DNA of 64,000 nt from Rhodoferax sp. (GTDB lineage: Bacteria > Pseudomonadota > Gammaproteobacteria > Burkholderiales > Burkholderiaceae_C). The stretch spans positions 1 to 64,000 of the forward strand of contig PKWM01000022.1 in the NCBI GenBank assembly GCA_003133245.1, read 5' to 3'. A program made the translations under genes and the position numbers. This document shows positions 1 to 9,972 of this stretch, one piece after another. Below the pieces are notes generated by a model. That model was not told the origin of the DNA and did no database searches. It was given only the letters and a program-made list of their open reading frames with translations. The stretch's first letter is position 1. Every line of letters begins with the position of its first letter.

Positions 1-27
1 AACGTTGGGACACTACTGATAATGCAT

Positions 28-1545
28 CTATGCTCGCGGTTGGGTTGCGGCCCGACCGATCCACCACTGACGCAGCCAGGGTAGCAGCAGGGTGAGCACC
101 AACATCGCCCACAGCATATTGCCCAGCGTCGAGGAAAACAGAACACTTGCGTCGCCATTGGAGATGCGCAGCGCGCGCATCAGGTTTTGTTCGATGTAGG
201 GGCCAAGAACCACGCCGATCAGCAGCGCCGCAACGTGAAAGCCGGTCTTGCGGCACAAGTAGCCCAGGATGCCGAACACCAGCGCGACCACCATGTCGAA
301 ACCGTACTCACGCGGCGCGAATGAGCCCACCAGGGTGAACGCGATGATGATCGGCACCAGGTACTTGCTCGACACCACCGTGACGCGTGACAGGTAGCGG
401 GTCATCGGCAGGATCGTCAGCAGCATGAACAAATAGGCCAGCAACATTGCAATGAACACGCCGTAAGCGAGATTGGGTGTGGTCAGGAACAGGCGTGGCC
501 CGAGCACGATGCCATGGTACTGCAGCACGATCATCATCACCGCCGCCGTATCACCACCCGGCACCCCGATCGCCATCAGCGGCACCAAGGTGCCGGGGCC
601 GACGCCGTTATTGGCGCACTCGGGCGCGATCAGCCCTTCAGGGTGGCCGGTGCCGTATAGCTCGGGGGTCTTGGAATACATCCGCGATTGCTGGTAGGCG
701 ACAAACGAAGCGATGGTCGCGCCAGCGCCGGGGATGATGCCGATAAAAAGGCCGATAAAACTGGTCCACACGATATGCCACCAGCGCTGGGCGGCCATAT
801 GAATGCCCTCCAGCGTCTGGGCCCAGACCGCATCCTTGTCGTGCGCGCCGATTTTGGAGGCCACGATCTCATGCTCGATCATGAGCAGCGCCTCGGATAT
901 GGCAAACAAGCCGATCAGCACCGGCACCAGCGGCAGTCCGCTAAAGAGTTCCAGAAAGCCGAAGGTCGCCCGCGGCGCCGAGTAGATGGTATCCGCCCCG
1001 ATGCTGCCCAGCAGCAGCCCAAAGACACCGGCGATCAAGCCCTTGAGCATGTTTTTGGCGGCAATGGCGGCGATCAGGATGACGCCGAAGAGCATGATCA
1101 CCACCATCTCGACACTGTGCACGTAGTAGCCGATGCGCGACAGGAAGGGCAGTAGAAGCAGGGTGGCGATCGAGGCGATCAATCCGCCTGCGGTCGCGGC
1201 CACGAAACTCATCGCCAGTGCCTGCTGGCCCATGCCCTTCAAGGCCATCGGGTAGCCGTCCAGAGTGCTTGCTGCCGCCCCCCCGGTTCCCGGCACGTTG
1301 ATCAGAATGGCCGGTATGCCGCCGCCGAGGTGGGTCGCGCAATAGAGCGAGACCATGAAAAACATGCTGACCTCGGGATCCATCGCGAGCGTCAGTGGTA
1401 GCAGCAGGATGATGGTATTGGCGGCATTCAGCCCCGGAATCGCACCCACCAGAATTCCCAACAACACCGACGGGATAATCACCCACCAGTAGCCCAGCGT
1501 ATGCAAAAACAGGGCGAAGGCTTGCGTGAGATCCCATTGCATCAT
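28..1545 (-). CDS. tctA: TctA-family tripartite tricarboxylate transporter large permease
   Basis: 505 residues, nearly all hydrophobic, with about a dozen predicted membrane segments. The N-terminal PGLNAAN motif and the GTGGAAASTLDGYP signature (about residues 86-99) are typical of TctA, the large membrane subunit of TTT transporters, which take up citrate or other carboxylates with a periplasmic TctC protein. The start overlaps the end of tctB by 4 bp, so the two are translationally coupled. No tctC lies upstream of tctB; it may be beyond the left edge or elsewhere. The substrate cannot be inferred. Confidence 0.93.
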   Translation of the reverse strand: MMQWDLTQAFALFLHTLGYWWVIIPSVLLGILVGAIPGLNAANTIILLLPLTLAMDPEVSMFFMVSLYCATHLGGGIPAILINVPGTGGAAASTLDGYPMALKGMGQQALAMSFVAATAGGLIASIATLLLLPFLSRIGYYVHSVEMVVIMLFGVILIAAIAAKNMLKGLIAGVFGLLLGSIGADTIYSAPRATFGFLELFSGLPLVPVLIGLFAISEALLMIEHEIVASKIGAHDKDAVWAQTLEGIHMAAQRWWHIVWTSFIGLFIGIIPGAGATIASFVAYQQSRMYSKTPELYGTGHPEGLIAPECANNGVGPGTLVPLMAIGVPGGDTAAVMMIVLQYHGIVLGPRLFLTTPNLAYGVFIAMLLAYLFMLLTILPMTRYLSRVTVVSSKYLVPIIIAFTLVGSFAPREYGFDMVVALVFGILGYLCRKTGFHVAALLIGVVLGPYIEQNLMRALRISNGDASVLFSSTLGNMLWAMLVLTLLLPWLRQWWIGRAATQPRA

Positions 1546-2036
1546 GATATTTTTCCCAGCAGCGCTTCCACCGGGCCGTGCGGGAAAGGCGTGTCAAGCA
1601 GCACAATGAACATCAAATAGCCGACCAGCGCGGCGATTGCGGCGACGCTGAGCAACCGTCGCACTGAACGCACCCCGAGCAACAGCATCGCCAACACCAG
1701 GAAAGTGAATAACGTGAGCGTGAAGCCGAGGTACGGCATCACCGCGATGAAGGCAATCATCAACGCGACCAGGCCCAGCCGCTTGCTCTGAAACTGGATC
1801 GGCTCAATCAGTCGGCGCAGGCTCAACGAAGCGGTTCCACGGTACAGCGAATGCAAGGTTCCGAACACGGAGACTAGCACCAGCAACACCAGCAGGCTGC
1901 CCAGCACCAGACCGTTGGCCTTCGCCTCCCATGGCAGATCCCATACCGTGCTGATGTAATACACGGCAAAACTACCCGCTAGCAGCGGGATCACCAAATC
2001 TCCTCCCGCAGGGCGCTTGTTTTTATAGGAATCCAT
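1542..2036 (-). CDS. tctB: TctB-family tripartite tricarboxylate transporter small permease
   Basis: 164 residues with four or five hydrophobic segments, the usual size and layout of the small TctB membrane subunit. It is the first gene of a two-gene operon with tctA. The roughly 140 bp upstream (2037-2179) is markedly AT-rich around 2040-2100 and probably carries the promoter. TctB sequences diverge strongly, so the call rests on size, hydrophobicity and linkage to tctA. Confidence 0.85.
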   Translation of the reverse strand: MDSYKNKRPAGGDLVIPLLAGSFAVYYISTVWDLPWEAKANGLVLGSLLVLLVLVSVFGTLHSLYRGTASLSLRRLIEPIQFQSKRLGLVALMIAFIAVMPYLGFTLTLFTFLVLAMLLLGVRSVRRLLSVAAIAALVGYLMFIVLLDTPFPHGPVEALLGKIS

Positions 2037-2179
2037 AAACTTTCAATTGTTTATTAAAATGATTAAATTGAATTGTTGACGTTAATATCGATTAAATTTC
2101 GATTGTCATGGTAAATCATTTCGCTCTCGAGCATCATGGGGTTTTCCCTATGTTTGGGGCGCCCTGTGCACCGCTGGTC

Positions 2180-3472
2180 CTACCGGATATGCGGCTCGGC
2201 CAGTAATTGCTCGGGCAGGGTGAAGTAGGCCGCAGTGGCGCTCCGGTTCATGCGCGCCTGTGCCAGCTCGTGACGCGCCACGCTGCGCAAATGGACTTCA
2301 TCCGGGCCATCGAGCAGTTGCACGGCGCGACCCCAGGTCCAGAAGTATGCCAGCGGCGTATCGCTTGAGAGACCCATGGCGCCGAAGACCTGGATGGCGC
2401 GGTTGACCACGCGCGTTTGCAGGCGCGCTGCCACCACCTTGATGGCCGCCACATCGACCCGGCTTTGACTGCGGTTTTGCGCTGGCAAAAGCGCCTGCTG
2501 GTCGAGCCGCCAGGCGGCGCGCAGTACCAGCAAGCGGGCTTGGTCAATTTCCAGACGCGATTCGGCAATCCACTCCTGTACGTTGGCAAAATCAGCCAGG
2601 TATTTGCCAAAAACGTGGCGTTCCAGCGTGCGCTCGCACATCAAGGCCAGCGCCAGCTCGCACTGGCCTATGGTACGCATGCAGTGGTGGATGCGCCCGG
2701 GTCCGAGGCGCGCCTGCGCCATGGCAAAACCCGCGCCTTGCGGACCCAGCAGGTTGGTCGTTGGCACATGCACGTTGGAAAAAACAATTTCACAATGCCC
2801 CTCCGGCGAGTGGTGCTGCATGATGGGAATGTTGCGCACCAGCGTGACACCGGGCGTATCCAGTGGCACCAGCGCCATGCTGTGGCGCGCATGTTTGTCG
2901 CTGTCCTCGTCGCCACTGCGGCACATCACGATCAGCAACTTGCAGTTCGGGTGCGCCGCACCGGTGACGAACCACTTGCGGCCGTTGAGCACCAGCTCAT
3001 CACCGTCAAGGCGCATCAAAGTTTGCAGGTTGGTCGGGTCCGACGAGGCGACATCGGGCTCGGACATGGCAAAGGCGCTGCGGATCTCGCCTTCGAGCAG
3101 CGGCCGCAGCCAGCGCTGGTTCTGCTCCGGCGTGGCAAACAAATGCAGCAACTCCATGTTGCCGGTGTCGGGTGCACTACAGTTAAACACTTCCGAAGCC
3201 CAGGGCAGCCGCCCCATGATTTCTGCCAGCGGCGCGTAGTCGAGGTTGCTCAGGCGCGTGCCGGGCTCATCGTCGTGCAGAGTGGGTAAAAACAGATTCC
3301 ACCAGCCCTCGGACCTGGCCAGCGCCTTGAGATCTCCCATGAAGGGCGGGGGAAAGACGCCCTCGGCCACCGAGCGGTGCCAAGCACTGTTGTAGGGCAA
3401 GACATAACGGTCGATGAAGTCTTGCAGGCGTTGGCAGCGGGCCTGTGTTTGCGCTGAGTAGTCGAAATTCAT
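2180..3472 (-). CDS. Acyl-CoA dehydrogenase family protein
   Basis: 430 residues from the ATG at 3472. A longer in-frame extension up to 3745 is possible but its N-terminus is unlike any acyl-CoA dehydrogenase, whereas MNFDYSAQ begins the conserved helical domain. The FAD/substrate motif AFAMSEPDVASSDPTN and the C-terminal FGAMGLSSDTPLA and DGPDEVH segments match the ACAD10/11-like branch. It should oxidise an acyl-CoA at the alpha-beta bond using FAD, passing electrons to ETF; the chain is unknown. It is transcribed with the same polarity as the downstream tctBA genes. Confidence 0.88.
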   Translation of the reverse strand: MNFDYSAQTQARCQRLQDFIDRYVLPYNSAWHRSVAEGVFPPPFMGDLKALARSEGWWNLFLPTLHDDEPGTRLSNLDYAPLAEIMGRLPWASEVFNCSAPDTGNMELLHLFATPEQNQRWLRPLLEGEIRSAFAMSEPDVASSDPTNLQTLMRLDGDELVLNGRKWFVTGAAHPNCKLLIVMCRSGDEDSDKHARHSMALVPLDTPGVTLVRNIPIMQHHSPEGHCEIVFSNVHVPTTNLLGPQGAGFAMAQARLGPGRIHHCMRTIGQCELALALMCERTLERHVFGKYLADFANVQEWIAESRLEIDQARLLVLRAAWRLDQQALLPAQNRSQSRVDVAAIKVVAARLQTRVVNRAIQVFGAMGLSSDTPLAYFWTWGRAVQLLDGPDEVHLRSVARHELAQARMNRSATAAYFTLPEQLLAEPHIR

Positions 3473-3569
3473 GGCGGACCTTTGTGATGTAACGATAACT
3501 GTCACTTGGGCAGAGTCTGCCAAACTTGTGCTAGCCTGGCTGTCACCTCGGCGCAGCCGCACACACCGC

Positions 3570-5177
3570 TCACCAGGCGGCAATCTGGCCGTCACTGCGC
3601 GGTTCGGTGCCGCCGCACAACACGCCGGCGTCATCGCGCCAGATGATTTGGCCACGACCAAAGCCCAACCGGTTGTTCGACCATGCGACCTCATGCCCAA
3701 GCCGGCCGAGCGCATGGTACAGATGCTCAGGCATGGATCGTTCAATGTTGACCCGCTTGCCGCTCTCCCACTCCCAGCGCGGCGCGTCCAGCGCAGCCTG
3801 CGGATTGAGACCGAAATCGAGGGTGTTCATCACCATCTGCACATGCCCTTGCGGCTGCATGAAAGCGCCCATCACGCCGAACGGTCCGATCGCTTTGGCA
3901 CCCTGCGTGAGAAAGCCGGGAATGATGGTGTGATACGGCTTTTTCCCAGGAGCGAGACAATTCGGATGGGCCGGATCGAGCGAAAAATTGTTGCCCCGAT
4001 TGTGCAAGGCGATGCCGGTGCCCGGCACCACCAGACCTGAGCCGAAGCCCATGTAATTGCTCTGAATCATGGAGACCATATTGCCTTGATCGTCGGCCGT
4101 GCTCAGATACACCGTGCCGCCGCGCGGCGGCTCACCCGGCAGCGGCGCTCTGGCCTGCGCGCCAATCAGTTTGCGCCGTTCGTCGGCATAAGCGTCAGAC
4201 AGCAGATCGGCGACCGACAGCCGCATGAAGCGCGGGTCGGCGATGTGCGCCAAGCCGTCGGCGAAGGCCAGCTTGATGGCTTCGATCTGCCGATGATGCG
4301 TCAGCGCCGTATCGCGCTCGCTGAAATCGAAACCCTTCAGGATGTTGAGCGCCAGCAGCGCCACTAGGCCGTGACCATTGGGCGGGATCTCCCAGACATC
4401 GTAGCCTCGGTAATGGATGTTGATCGGCTCTACCCACTCGACTTGATACTGTCCCAGATCCTGCACCGACAAATAGCCGCCGGCAGCTTGCACAAAAGAC
4501 GCAATCTTCTCGGCCAGAGGGCCGCGATAAAAACTCTCGGCCTGGGTCTCGGCAATGGATTGCAGGGTTTGTGCATGCGCGGCCGAGCGCCAGATTTCGC
4601 CGGCCTGCGGCGCACGCTCCGGAGCGAAGGTGTCGAACCACGGCTGAAAATGGCTTTCACGCAAATTCTCGCGTAACAGCCTGGTCGCTGCCTGCCAGGC
4701 AAATGCCACCGAGGGCGAAACCGGAAAGCCGTCGCGCGCGTATTCAATCGCAGCCGCCAGCGTCGTCGTCAGCGGCAGTGTGCCAAAGCGCTGCGCCAGC
4801 GCGGTCCAGGCCGCGGGCGCACCGGGCACAGTGACGGGCAGCGCGCCGTACTTTGGCATCTCACTGATGTTTTGGGCAGCGAGTGCCTGCTGCGTGATCG
4901 TCTGCGGTGCCGGGCCGCTGGCGTTGAGCCCGTGCAGCTTGCCCTTATGCCAGACCAGCGCAAACGCGTCGCCGCCGATGCCGTTGGCAGTCGGCTCCAG
5001 CACCGTCAGGGCGGCCGCCGTCGCCACCGCTGCATCAATCGCATTGCCCCCCGCTTGCAGCACCCGCAAGCCGGCCTGCGCCGCCAGCGGCTGTGCGGTG
5101 GCGACCATGCCGCGCTGAGCATAAACCACGTTGCGACGCGAAGCGTAAGGGTAATGTTGGGCATCAAATGTCAGCAT
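3570..5177 (-). CDS. ggt: Gamma-glutamyltransferase family protein
   Basis: 535 residues, the usual length of this Ntn-hydrolase family. The N-terminal block with [10 protein letters not shown] and [12 protein letters not shown] and the region around [10 protein letters not shown], where the threonine should be the autoprocessing nucleophile, are visible. The enzyme cleaves or transfers gamma-glutamyl groups, for example from glutathione. No clear signal peptide is seen ([11 protein letters not shown]), so it may be cytosolic and closer to the YwrD-type subgroup. The stop lies about 100 bp from the acyl-CoA dehydrogenase start, and the start slightly overlaps the end of miaA. Confidence 0.88.
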   Translation of the reverse strand: MLTFDAQHYPYASRRNVVYAQRGMVATAQPLAAQAGLRVLQAGGNAIDAAVATAAALTVLEPTANGIGGDAFALVWHKGKLHGLNASGPAPQTITQQALAAQNISEMPKYGALPVTVPGAPAAWTALAQRFGTLPLTTTLAAAIEYARDGFPVSPSVAFAWQAATRLLRENLRESHFQPWFDTFAPERAPQAGEIWRSAAHAQTLQSIAETQAESFYRGPLAEKIASFVQAAGGYLSVQDLGQYQVEWVEPINIHYRGYDVWEIPPNGHGLVALLALNILKGFDFSERDTALTHHRQIEAIKLAFADGLAHIADPRFMRLSVADLLSDAYADERRKLIGAQARAPLPGEPPRGGTVYLSTADDQGNMVSMIQSNYMGFGSGLVVPGTGIALHNRGNNFSLDPAHPNCLAPGKKPYHTIIPGFLTQGAKAIGPFGVMGAFMQPQGHVQMVMNTLDFGLNPQAALDAPRWEWESGKRVNIERSMPEHLYHALGRLGHEVAWSNNRLGFGRGQIIWRDDAGVLCGGTEPRSDGQIAAW

Positions 5178-6205
5178 GGAAGCGTACCTTTAGAAGAGTC
5201 AACAAAAGCCTGCACCATGGCCAGCACCTGTTGCGCTGCAGTGGGCGCATCGCAAGCCACCACGTGGCGTTGTGGCATCGAGCGCAACCAGGTGAGCTGG
5301 CGTTTGGCGAGTTGGCGCGTGGCGCAAATGCCTTGGTCGCGCAGGTCGGCAAGCGCTGGCATGCGCTCGAGCGGGTGTGCTGCATGCGCCTCCAGCGCGT
5401 CCAGATAGTGCCACGCCTGGCGGTAACCGACGCAGCGCATGGCGGGCAAGTCAGCGTGCAAGTCGCCGCGTGCGCGCAGGGTTTTGACTTCTTCCAGAAA
5501 ACCGCTGGCGAGCATCGCATCAAAACGCTCGGCGATGCGTTGGTGCAGCCAGGCGCGCTTGAGTGGCTCAAGTGAAATCAGCAGCGTGCGATTCTCTCCC
5601 TCTGGGAGAGGGTTGGGGTGAGGGGATGCGCTTCGATTACGCCGTTGATGAAAAGACGACAGCGGCTGCCCTGATATGCGATAAACCTCCAGCGCGCGCG
5701 CAATGCGCTGTGAATCGCTCGGGTGCAGGCGGGCGGCGCTGACCGGGTCCACCCGGGCCAGCTCAGCGTGCAAAGCGGACCAGCCTTTCTCCATCGCCTC
5801 AAGTTCAATCGTCGCGCGAACTGCGGCGTCGGCTGATGGCATGGCATCAATGCCTTCCATGAGCGCCTTGAAATACAGCATGGTGCCGCCCACCAGCAGC
5901 GGCAATTTGCCGCGCGCCGAGATGTCGGCAATGAGGGCGCGCGCGTCAGTCACAAATTCGGCAGCGCTGTAAGGTTGCAGAGGATCGCGAATGCTGATCA
6001 GGTGATGCGGCACCGCCGCCAACTCGGCAGCCCTTGGCTTGGCGGTGCCAATGTCCATGCCGCGATAGACCAGCGCCGAATCAACGCTGATGATCTCGAC
6101 CTCATGCATCCGCGCGATCGCCAGAGCAGCGGCTGTTTTGCCCGACGCGGTAGGCCCCGCCAGCGCCAGGTAGCGCAACGGCGCGTTGACTCCCTCAGCA
6201 TTCAC
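5171..6205 (-). CDS. miaA: tRNA dimethylallyltransferase MiaA, with repeat-encoded insertion
   Basis: Transfers a dimethylallyl group to N6 of A37 in tRNAs reading UNN codons. The P-loop GPTASGKT lies near the N-terminus, followed by the [16 protein letters not shown] and [10 protein letters not shown] blocks. I prefer the GTG at 6205 (344 aa, overlapping the upstream MFS stop by 11 bp) to an ATG at 6250. About 16 extra residues, including [12 protein letters not shown], sit between the conserved GQPLSSF and LHQRI blocks. They are encoded by a palindromic intergenic-type repeat (5591-5626) that keeps the frame. The protein is longer than usual but otherwise intact. Confidence 0.93.
   Translation of the reverse strand: MNAEGVNAPLRYLALAGPTASGKTAAALAIARMHEVEIISVDSALVYRGMDIGTAKPRAAELAAVPHHLISIRDPLQPYSAAEFVTDARALIADISARGKLPLLVGGTMLYFKALMEGIDAMPSADAAVRATIELEAMEKGWSALHAELARVDPVSAARLHPSDSQRIARALEVYRISGQPLSSFHQRRNRSASPHPNPLPEGENRTLLISLEPLKRAWLHQRIAERFDAMLASGFLEEVKTLRARGDLHADLPAMRCVGYRQAWHYLDALEAHAAHPLERMPALADLRDQGICATRQLAKRQLTWLRSMPQRHVVACDAPTAAQQVLAMVQAFVDSSKGTLPC
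5591..5626. repeat. Palindromic intergenic-type repeat inside miaA
   Basis: The sequence contains ctccctctgggagagg followed by gttggggtgagggg. This is the common bacterial intergenic repeat whose translation reads [10 protein letters not shown]. Related G/C-palindromic copies lie between genes at 7448-7482 and 20149-20165. This one is inside a coding sequence and read in frame. Confidence 0.8.
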
Positions 6206-7421
6206 CCGGTAACCCCTGTTTTTGCACCAGCGTCCAGGCCGCCAGTGCAATCAATGCGCTCCAGAACCACATGCCCAGGGCCAGTGGATAAACCGTGCGG
6301 TCCATGTGGATGCCGAGCCAACTGCCCACGGCAAAGGCCGCCAGCGTCATCAGAAAACCGTTCAGTGCCGAAGCCGCACCGGCTGCTCGTGGGAACGGCC
6401 CGACGGCACCGCTCTGGCTGCAGGGTTGATGCACGCCATGGCCGAGCATGAACAGGTATTGGGGCAGCATGATGGCCCAGCCGTTGTGCAGGCCCGCCAG
6501 TACCAGCACGCCCATCAAGGTGCCACCGATCAAGGAGAGACTGCCCGCCAAAGCAACAGCGCGTTTCACACCAAAGCGTGCCAACCAATAGCGGCACAAA
6601 AAAGTACCCAACAGGTAGGCCAGGGCGTTGGAAAACATCAGCAACCCGTACTGCGTCGCGCTCCAGCCGAGCACCTGGATAAAGACAAATGAAGACGTCG
6701 CCAGAAACGTGAACAAGCCGCCATAGGATGCCGTTGACAAAGCCGAGAAGGCCACAAACACGGGGTCGCGGACAATCGTCAGCCAGGTACGCGCCAGGTC
6801 AGCGGGGTGCAGCGCCTGGCGGTTTTTTTGCGGCAGGGTCTCGGTAAAGCGCGAAGCCACCAGTGCCAAAGCGGCGACACTAAAAATTGTTAGAGCCAGC
6901 AGCGCGATACGCCAGCTAAACGAGGCTGAAAGCATGCCCCCAAGCGGCGGGCTGATGCAGGCGATCACGCCCAGGCCGCTCAAGCCCTTGGACATGACGC
7001 GTGCGCCCTGCAAAGGTGTGTAGAGGTCGCGCACGATGGCGCGGGCGCACATCACGCCGGCACCCATGGCGCCGCCCTGCACGGTGCGCCAGACAATCAG
7101 CAGCGCCATGTTTGGCGCGAGCACGCTGGCGATGGACGCCAGCACGTAAGCGCTTAAACCGACCAGCAGAATCGGACGCCGACCAAAGCGGTCCGACAGC
7201 GGACCCCAAACCAGTTGCGACAGGCCAAAGGCCAGCAGCAGGGCGGTCAGCGTGAGCTGCGCCTGCGCCATCGGTGCCGCAAAACTCTCGGTCAATGCCG
7301 GCAAGGCAGGCAGGTACAAATCGGTGGTGACGGGTTGCAAGCCGAGCAACAGCGACAGAATCAGGATGATCAGGCTCGGTGACATGGCAGCAGGCGCAGA
7401 AGGGGTAACTTGAATGGGCAT
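6195..7421 (-). CDS. Bcr/CflA-type MFS multidrug efflux transporter
   Basis: 408 residues with 12 predicted membrane segments. [12 protein letters not shown] in helix 1 and the loop 2-3 motif [17 protein letters not shown] are diagnostic of the Bcr/CflA drug:H+ antiporter subfamily. Proteins of this group export bicyclomycin, chloramphenicol or sulfonamides, but the substrate here is unknown. The end overlaps the start of miaA, suggesting one transcript. Confidence 0.88.
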   Translation of the reverse strand: MPIQVTPSAPAAMSPSLIILILSLLLGLQPVTTDLYLPALPALTESFAAPMAQAQLTLTALLLAFGLSQLVWGPLSDRFGRRPILLVGLSAYVLASIASVLAPNMALLIVWRTVQGGAMGAGVMCARAIVRDLYTPLQGARVMSKGLSGLGVIACISPPLGGMLSASFSWRIALLALTIFSVAALALVASRFTETLPQKNRQALHPADLARTWLTIVRDPVFVAFSALSTASYGGLFTFLATSSFVFIQVLGWSATQYGLLMFSNALAYLLGTFLCRYWLARFGVKRAVALAGSLSLIGGTLMGVLVLAGLHNGWAIMLPQYLFMLGHGVHQPCSQSGAVGPFPRAAGAASALNGFLMTLAAFAVGSWLGIHMDRTVYPLALGMWFWSALIALAAWTLVQKQGLPGEC

Positions 7422-7447
7422 CCGGCCAAGCGTAGCAGATCAGCAGC

Positions 7448-7482
7448 GCCCTCTCCCCAGCCTTCTTCCAAAGGGCGAGGGG
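7448..7482. repeat. Intergenic palindromic repeat (CCCTCTCCCC ... GGGCGAGGGG)
   Basis: A G/C-rich inverted repeat of the same general type as the element inside miaA. It fills most of the short gap between the MFS transporter start and the diguanylate cyclase stop. It may act as a weak transcript-end hairpin, but no T-run follows. Confidence 0.6.
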
Positions 7483-9891
7483 CTACAGGCTGTTTGGCTC
7501 AGGCGCGGCAAGTCCGGTATCAAAAAAGTGGTAGCGGTTCTTGCCGGCCTGCTTGGCCATGTACATGGCCTGGTCGGCCTGGCGCAGCAATTGATCGGCA
7601 TCGGCATCGACCCCATCGCCTTGCGGGTAAAAAGTAACGCCCAGGCTGACCGAGACTTTCAGTATCAGTTTGCCTTGCTGGACCGGCTCGGCGGCGGCAG
7701 CCAACAAGCGCTTTAGCATGGGCACACTGTCCAGCCGGTCGCCCAGATCAAGCAGCAGCACCACAAACTCGTCGCCACCTATGCGTGCCAGCGTGTCGCC
7801 TTCGCGCAAGGCCTGCTTCATGCGGGTGGCGAGCGTCACCAGCAACAGGTCGCCGACTTCATGACCGTGCTGGTCGTTGACAGTCTTGAAGCCGTCCAGG
7901 TCGAGATAGACCACGGCCAGTATCTTGCTGCGGCGTTGCGCTTGTATCCTGCCTTGCTGCAGGCGGTCAGCCAGCAGCACGCGGTTGGGCAGACCGGTCA
8001 GGGCATCAAAATGGGCGCTGTGTTCCAGATCGTGCTGGTGTGCCTTGATGATCGTGATATCGGAGAAGAGGGACACGTAATGTTGAATTTCTCCCTGGCC
8101 GTTGCGCACGGCGCTGACGGTCAGCATGGCGGGATAGACCTCGCCGTTCTTGCGCCGGTTCCAGACTTCGCCGGACCACTGATTTTTGTTATTCAGCTCA
8201 CGCCACATGGAAGTGTAAAACTCCACGCTCTGGCGCTCCGAGCGCATGAAGCGCGGGTTGCGGCCCAGCACCTCGGCGCGGCTGTAACCGGTGATCTGGC
8301 AAAAAGCCTGGTTGATGTCGATGATGTTGGCCTGCACGTCGGCAATGGTGATGGCTTCGTGCGCGTGGCTGAAAACGCTGGCGGCAAGCTGCAGCTTTTC
8401 TTGCGCCAGTTTGCGCTCGGTGATATCGCTAAAGGCGGTTCGAAAGGCAGTGTGGCCATCGAAAATAATTTTGGTACTGTGGACTTCAACGTCGAATGCG
8501 CTGCCATCGAGCCTGAGAAATTTCTCCTCGGTAAAGGGCGCGGTAGTGCCAATGGCGCTGCCGCTGTTAACGCTTGCCAGTACCGCCTGGCGGTAATCAG
8601 GATGAACTCGCTCCAGCACCGGTTGGCCCACCAGCTCTTGCGCACTGGCGGCGCCGATCAGTTTGATGGCAGCCGGATTGGCATACAACAGCTTGTTCCG
8701 GGCATGAACCACAATGGCGGTGGGGGACTTCTCAATCAGCGCGCGGTAGCGCTCTTCGCTTTCGACGATATTGGCTTCAGCCTGTTTGCGCAAAGTCTCG
8801 CGTTGCTGCAGGCTCGTCAGCAGGCGATTGAAGCCGCCAATCAAATGGCCAATTTCATCTTGCCGGGTAATAGGCAAGGCACTGGGGAACGGGCCGGTGT
8901 CGGGCAGGGCCGCCAGGGTGGTGGCAACAGTCATCAGCGGTGCCAGTTCGCGCCGCAGCATCCACCAGGTCAGCCCACCGGCCAGCAAGGTGAGCGTTAG
9001 CGCAGCCAGCAGCAGGCGCTGCTGCATGGTGGCAATCGTGGCAAAGGCTTGCGCCGTGGCCAGCCGCACGACCACGTACCAGCCTGCGACTGGAATGTGT
9101 TTGATCGATGCCAATACTTCAACACCCATGGGGTCGATGTCGATACTGGTGCCTTCAAAGCCGCTGTGGTTGCGCTTGAGTAGCGGGCTCACGCCGTCGG
9201 CCGGGAGCTCAGCCATGATGCGGCTTTTGATGGAGGAAGTGACCACCAGCCGGTGCTGCGGCGCGATCAGAAAATAGCCCCCGGCTTGTCCAAAGCCGCT
9301 GTCACCTAGCGAAATATGATCCAGAAAATTGGGTTTGCCCAGGTCGATCACCCCGGACAGGGCGCCGACGATTTTGCCTTGACCATCGCGTATGGGTGTC
9401 GCCATGGCGAGCAGCGGTGCGTTTATGTTGCGGCCTTTGATCGGGCGACCGATCATCGTTTTGCCCTCTTTGAGCGCGCCGATGATGTGTTCGCGGTCCA
9501 TGTAATTGGCGCCGATCCGGCCCGCTGAGCGTGGCACATCGGCGATCACACTGCCAGCAGGATCGAGGACGATGACGCCCGCGTTGAAATGATCCTGCAG
9601 CAGCAGATGCTGATCGAGCAGGGACTGTAGGGCCGCTCCTTTGCCAGGCATGGCCGGACCCAGTGTCTGGGCCAATTGTTCCAGCGCGCGCAAGCGGTCG
9701 GTCAAGTCTTGATTGACTTCGGCAGCGATGAGCGTGGCGGTCGAAAACTGCTGTTTGCCCAGCAGGTCTTGAATATCATGGCGCAGCATCCGACCCGCAT
9801 AGAACTCCAGCGACCAGATTCCGAGCACGAAAATGATCAGTGTGAACAGGGTTATGCGGGTCTTGAGCGAGCGCCACTGGAATATACCCAA
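7483..9891 (-). CDS. Membrane sensor diguanylate cyclase (Cache-HAMP-PAS-PAS-GGDEF)
   Basis: 802 residues. Membrane helix 1 is at about 13-31, followed by a periplasmic double-Cache region to about 290, a second helix (LLLAALTLTLLAGGLTWWML), HAMP, two PAS domains (about 380-500 and 505-625) and a C-terminal GGDEF domain. The active site is intact (RIGGDEFVVLL), and an RxxD inhibitory site (REGD) sits five residues before GGDEF. It should therefore make c-di-GMP with product inhibition. There is no EAL domain. The ligand of the periplasmic sensor is unknown. Confidence 0.9.
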   Translation of the reverse strand: MGIFQWRSLKTRITLFTLIIFVLGIWSLEFYAGRMLRHDIQDLLGKQQFSTATLIAAEVNQDLTDRLRALEQLAQTLGPAMPGKGAALQSLLDQHLLLQDHFNAGVIVLDPAGSVIADVPRSAGRIGANYMDREHIIGALKEGKTMIGRPIKGRNINAPLLAMATPIRDGQGKIVGALSGVIDLGKPNFLDHISLGDSGFGQAGGYFLIAPQHRLVVTSSIKSRIMAELPADGVSPLLKRNHSGFEGTSIDIDPMGVEVLASIKHIPVAGWYVVVRLATAQAFATIATMQQRLLLAALTLTLLAGGLTWWMLRRELAPLMTVATTLAALPDTGPFPSALPITRQDEIGHLIGGFNRLLTSLQQRETLRKQAEANIVESEERYRALIEKSPTAIVVHARNKLLYANPAAIKLIGAASAQELVGQPVLERVHPDYRQAVLASVNSGSAIGTTAPFTEEKFLRLDGSAFDVEVHSTKIIFDGHTAFRTAFSDITERKLAQEKLQLAASVFSHAHEAITIADVQANIIDINQAFCQITGYSRAEVLGRNPRFMRSERQSVEFYTSMWRELNNKNQWSGEVWNRRKNGEVYPAMLTVSAVRNGQGEIQHYVSLFSDITIIKAHQHDLEHSAHFDALTGLPNRVLLADRLQQGRIQAQRRSKILAVVYLDLDGFKTVNDQHGHEVGDLLLVTLATRMKQALREGDTLARIGGDEFVVLLLDLGDRLDSVPMLKRLLAAAAEPVQQGKLILKVSVSLGVTFYPQGDGVDADADQLLRQADQAMYMAKQAGKNRYHFFDTGLAAPEPNSL

Positions 9892-9972
9892 GCTTGTCTC
9901 TCCGTTGGAATTTTTATCCGGGAATTATGCGCTTTCAACGTTGGCGCCAGGCGGGCTGGGCCCATTGCTGGC

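Noticed and set aside
7861..9000. 379-codon open frame on the plus strand
   Set aside because: Antisense shadow of the diguanylate cyclase; nothing in it resembles a protein family.
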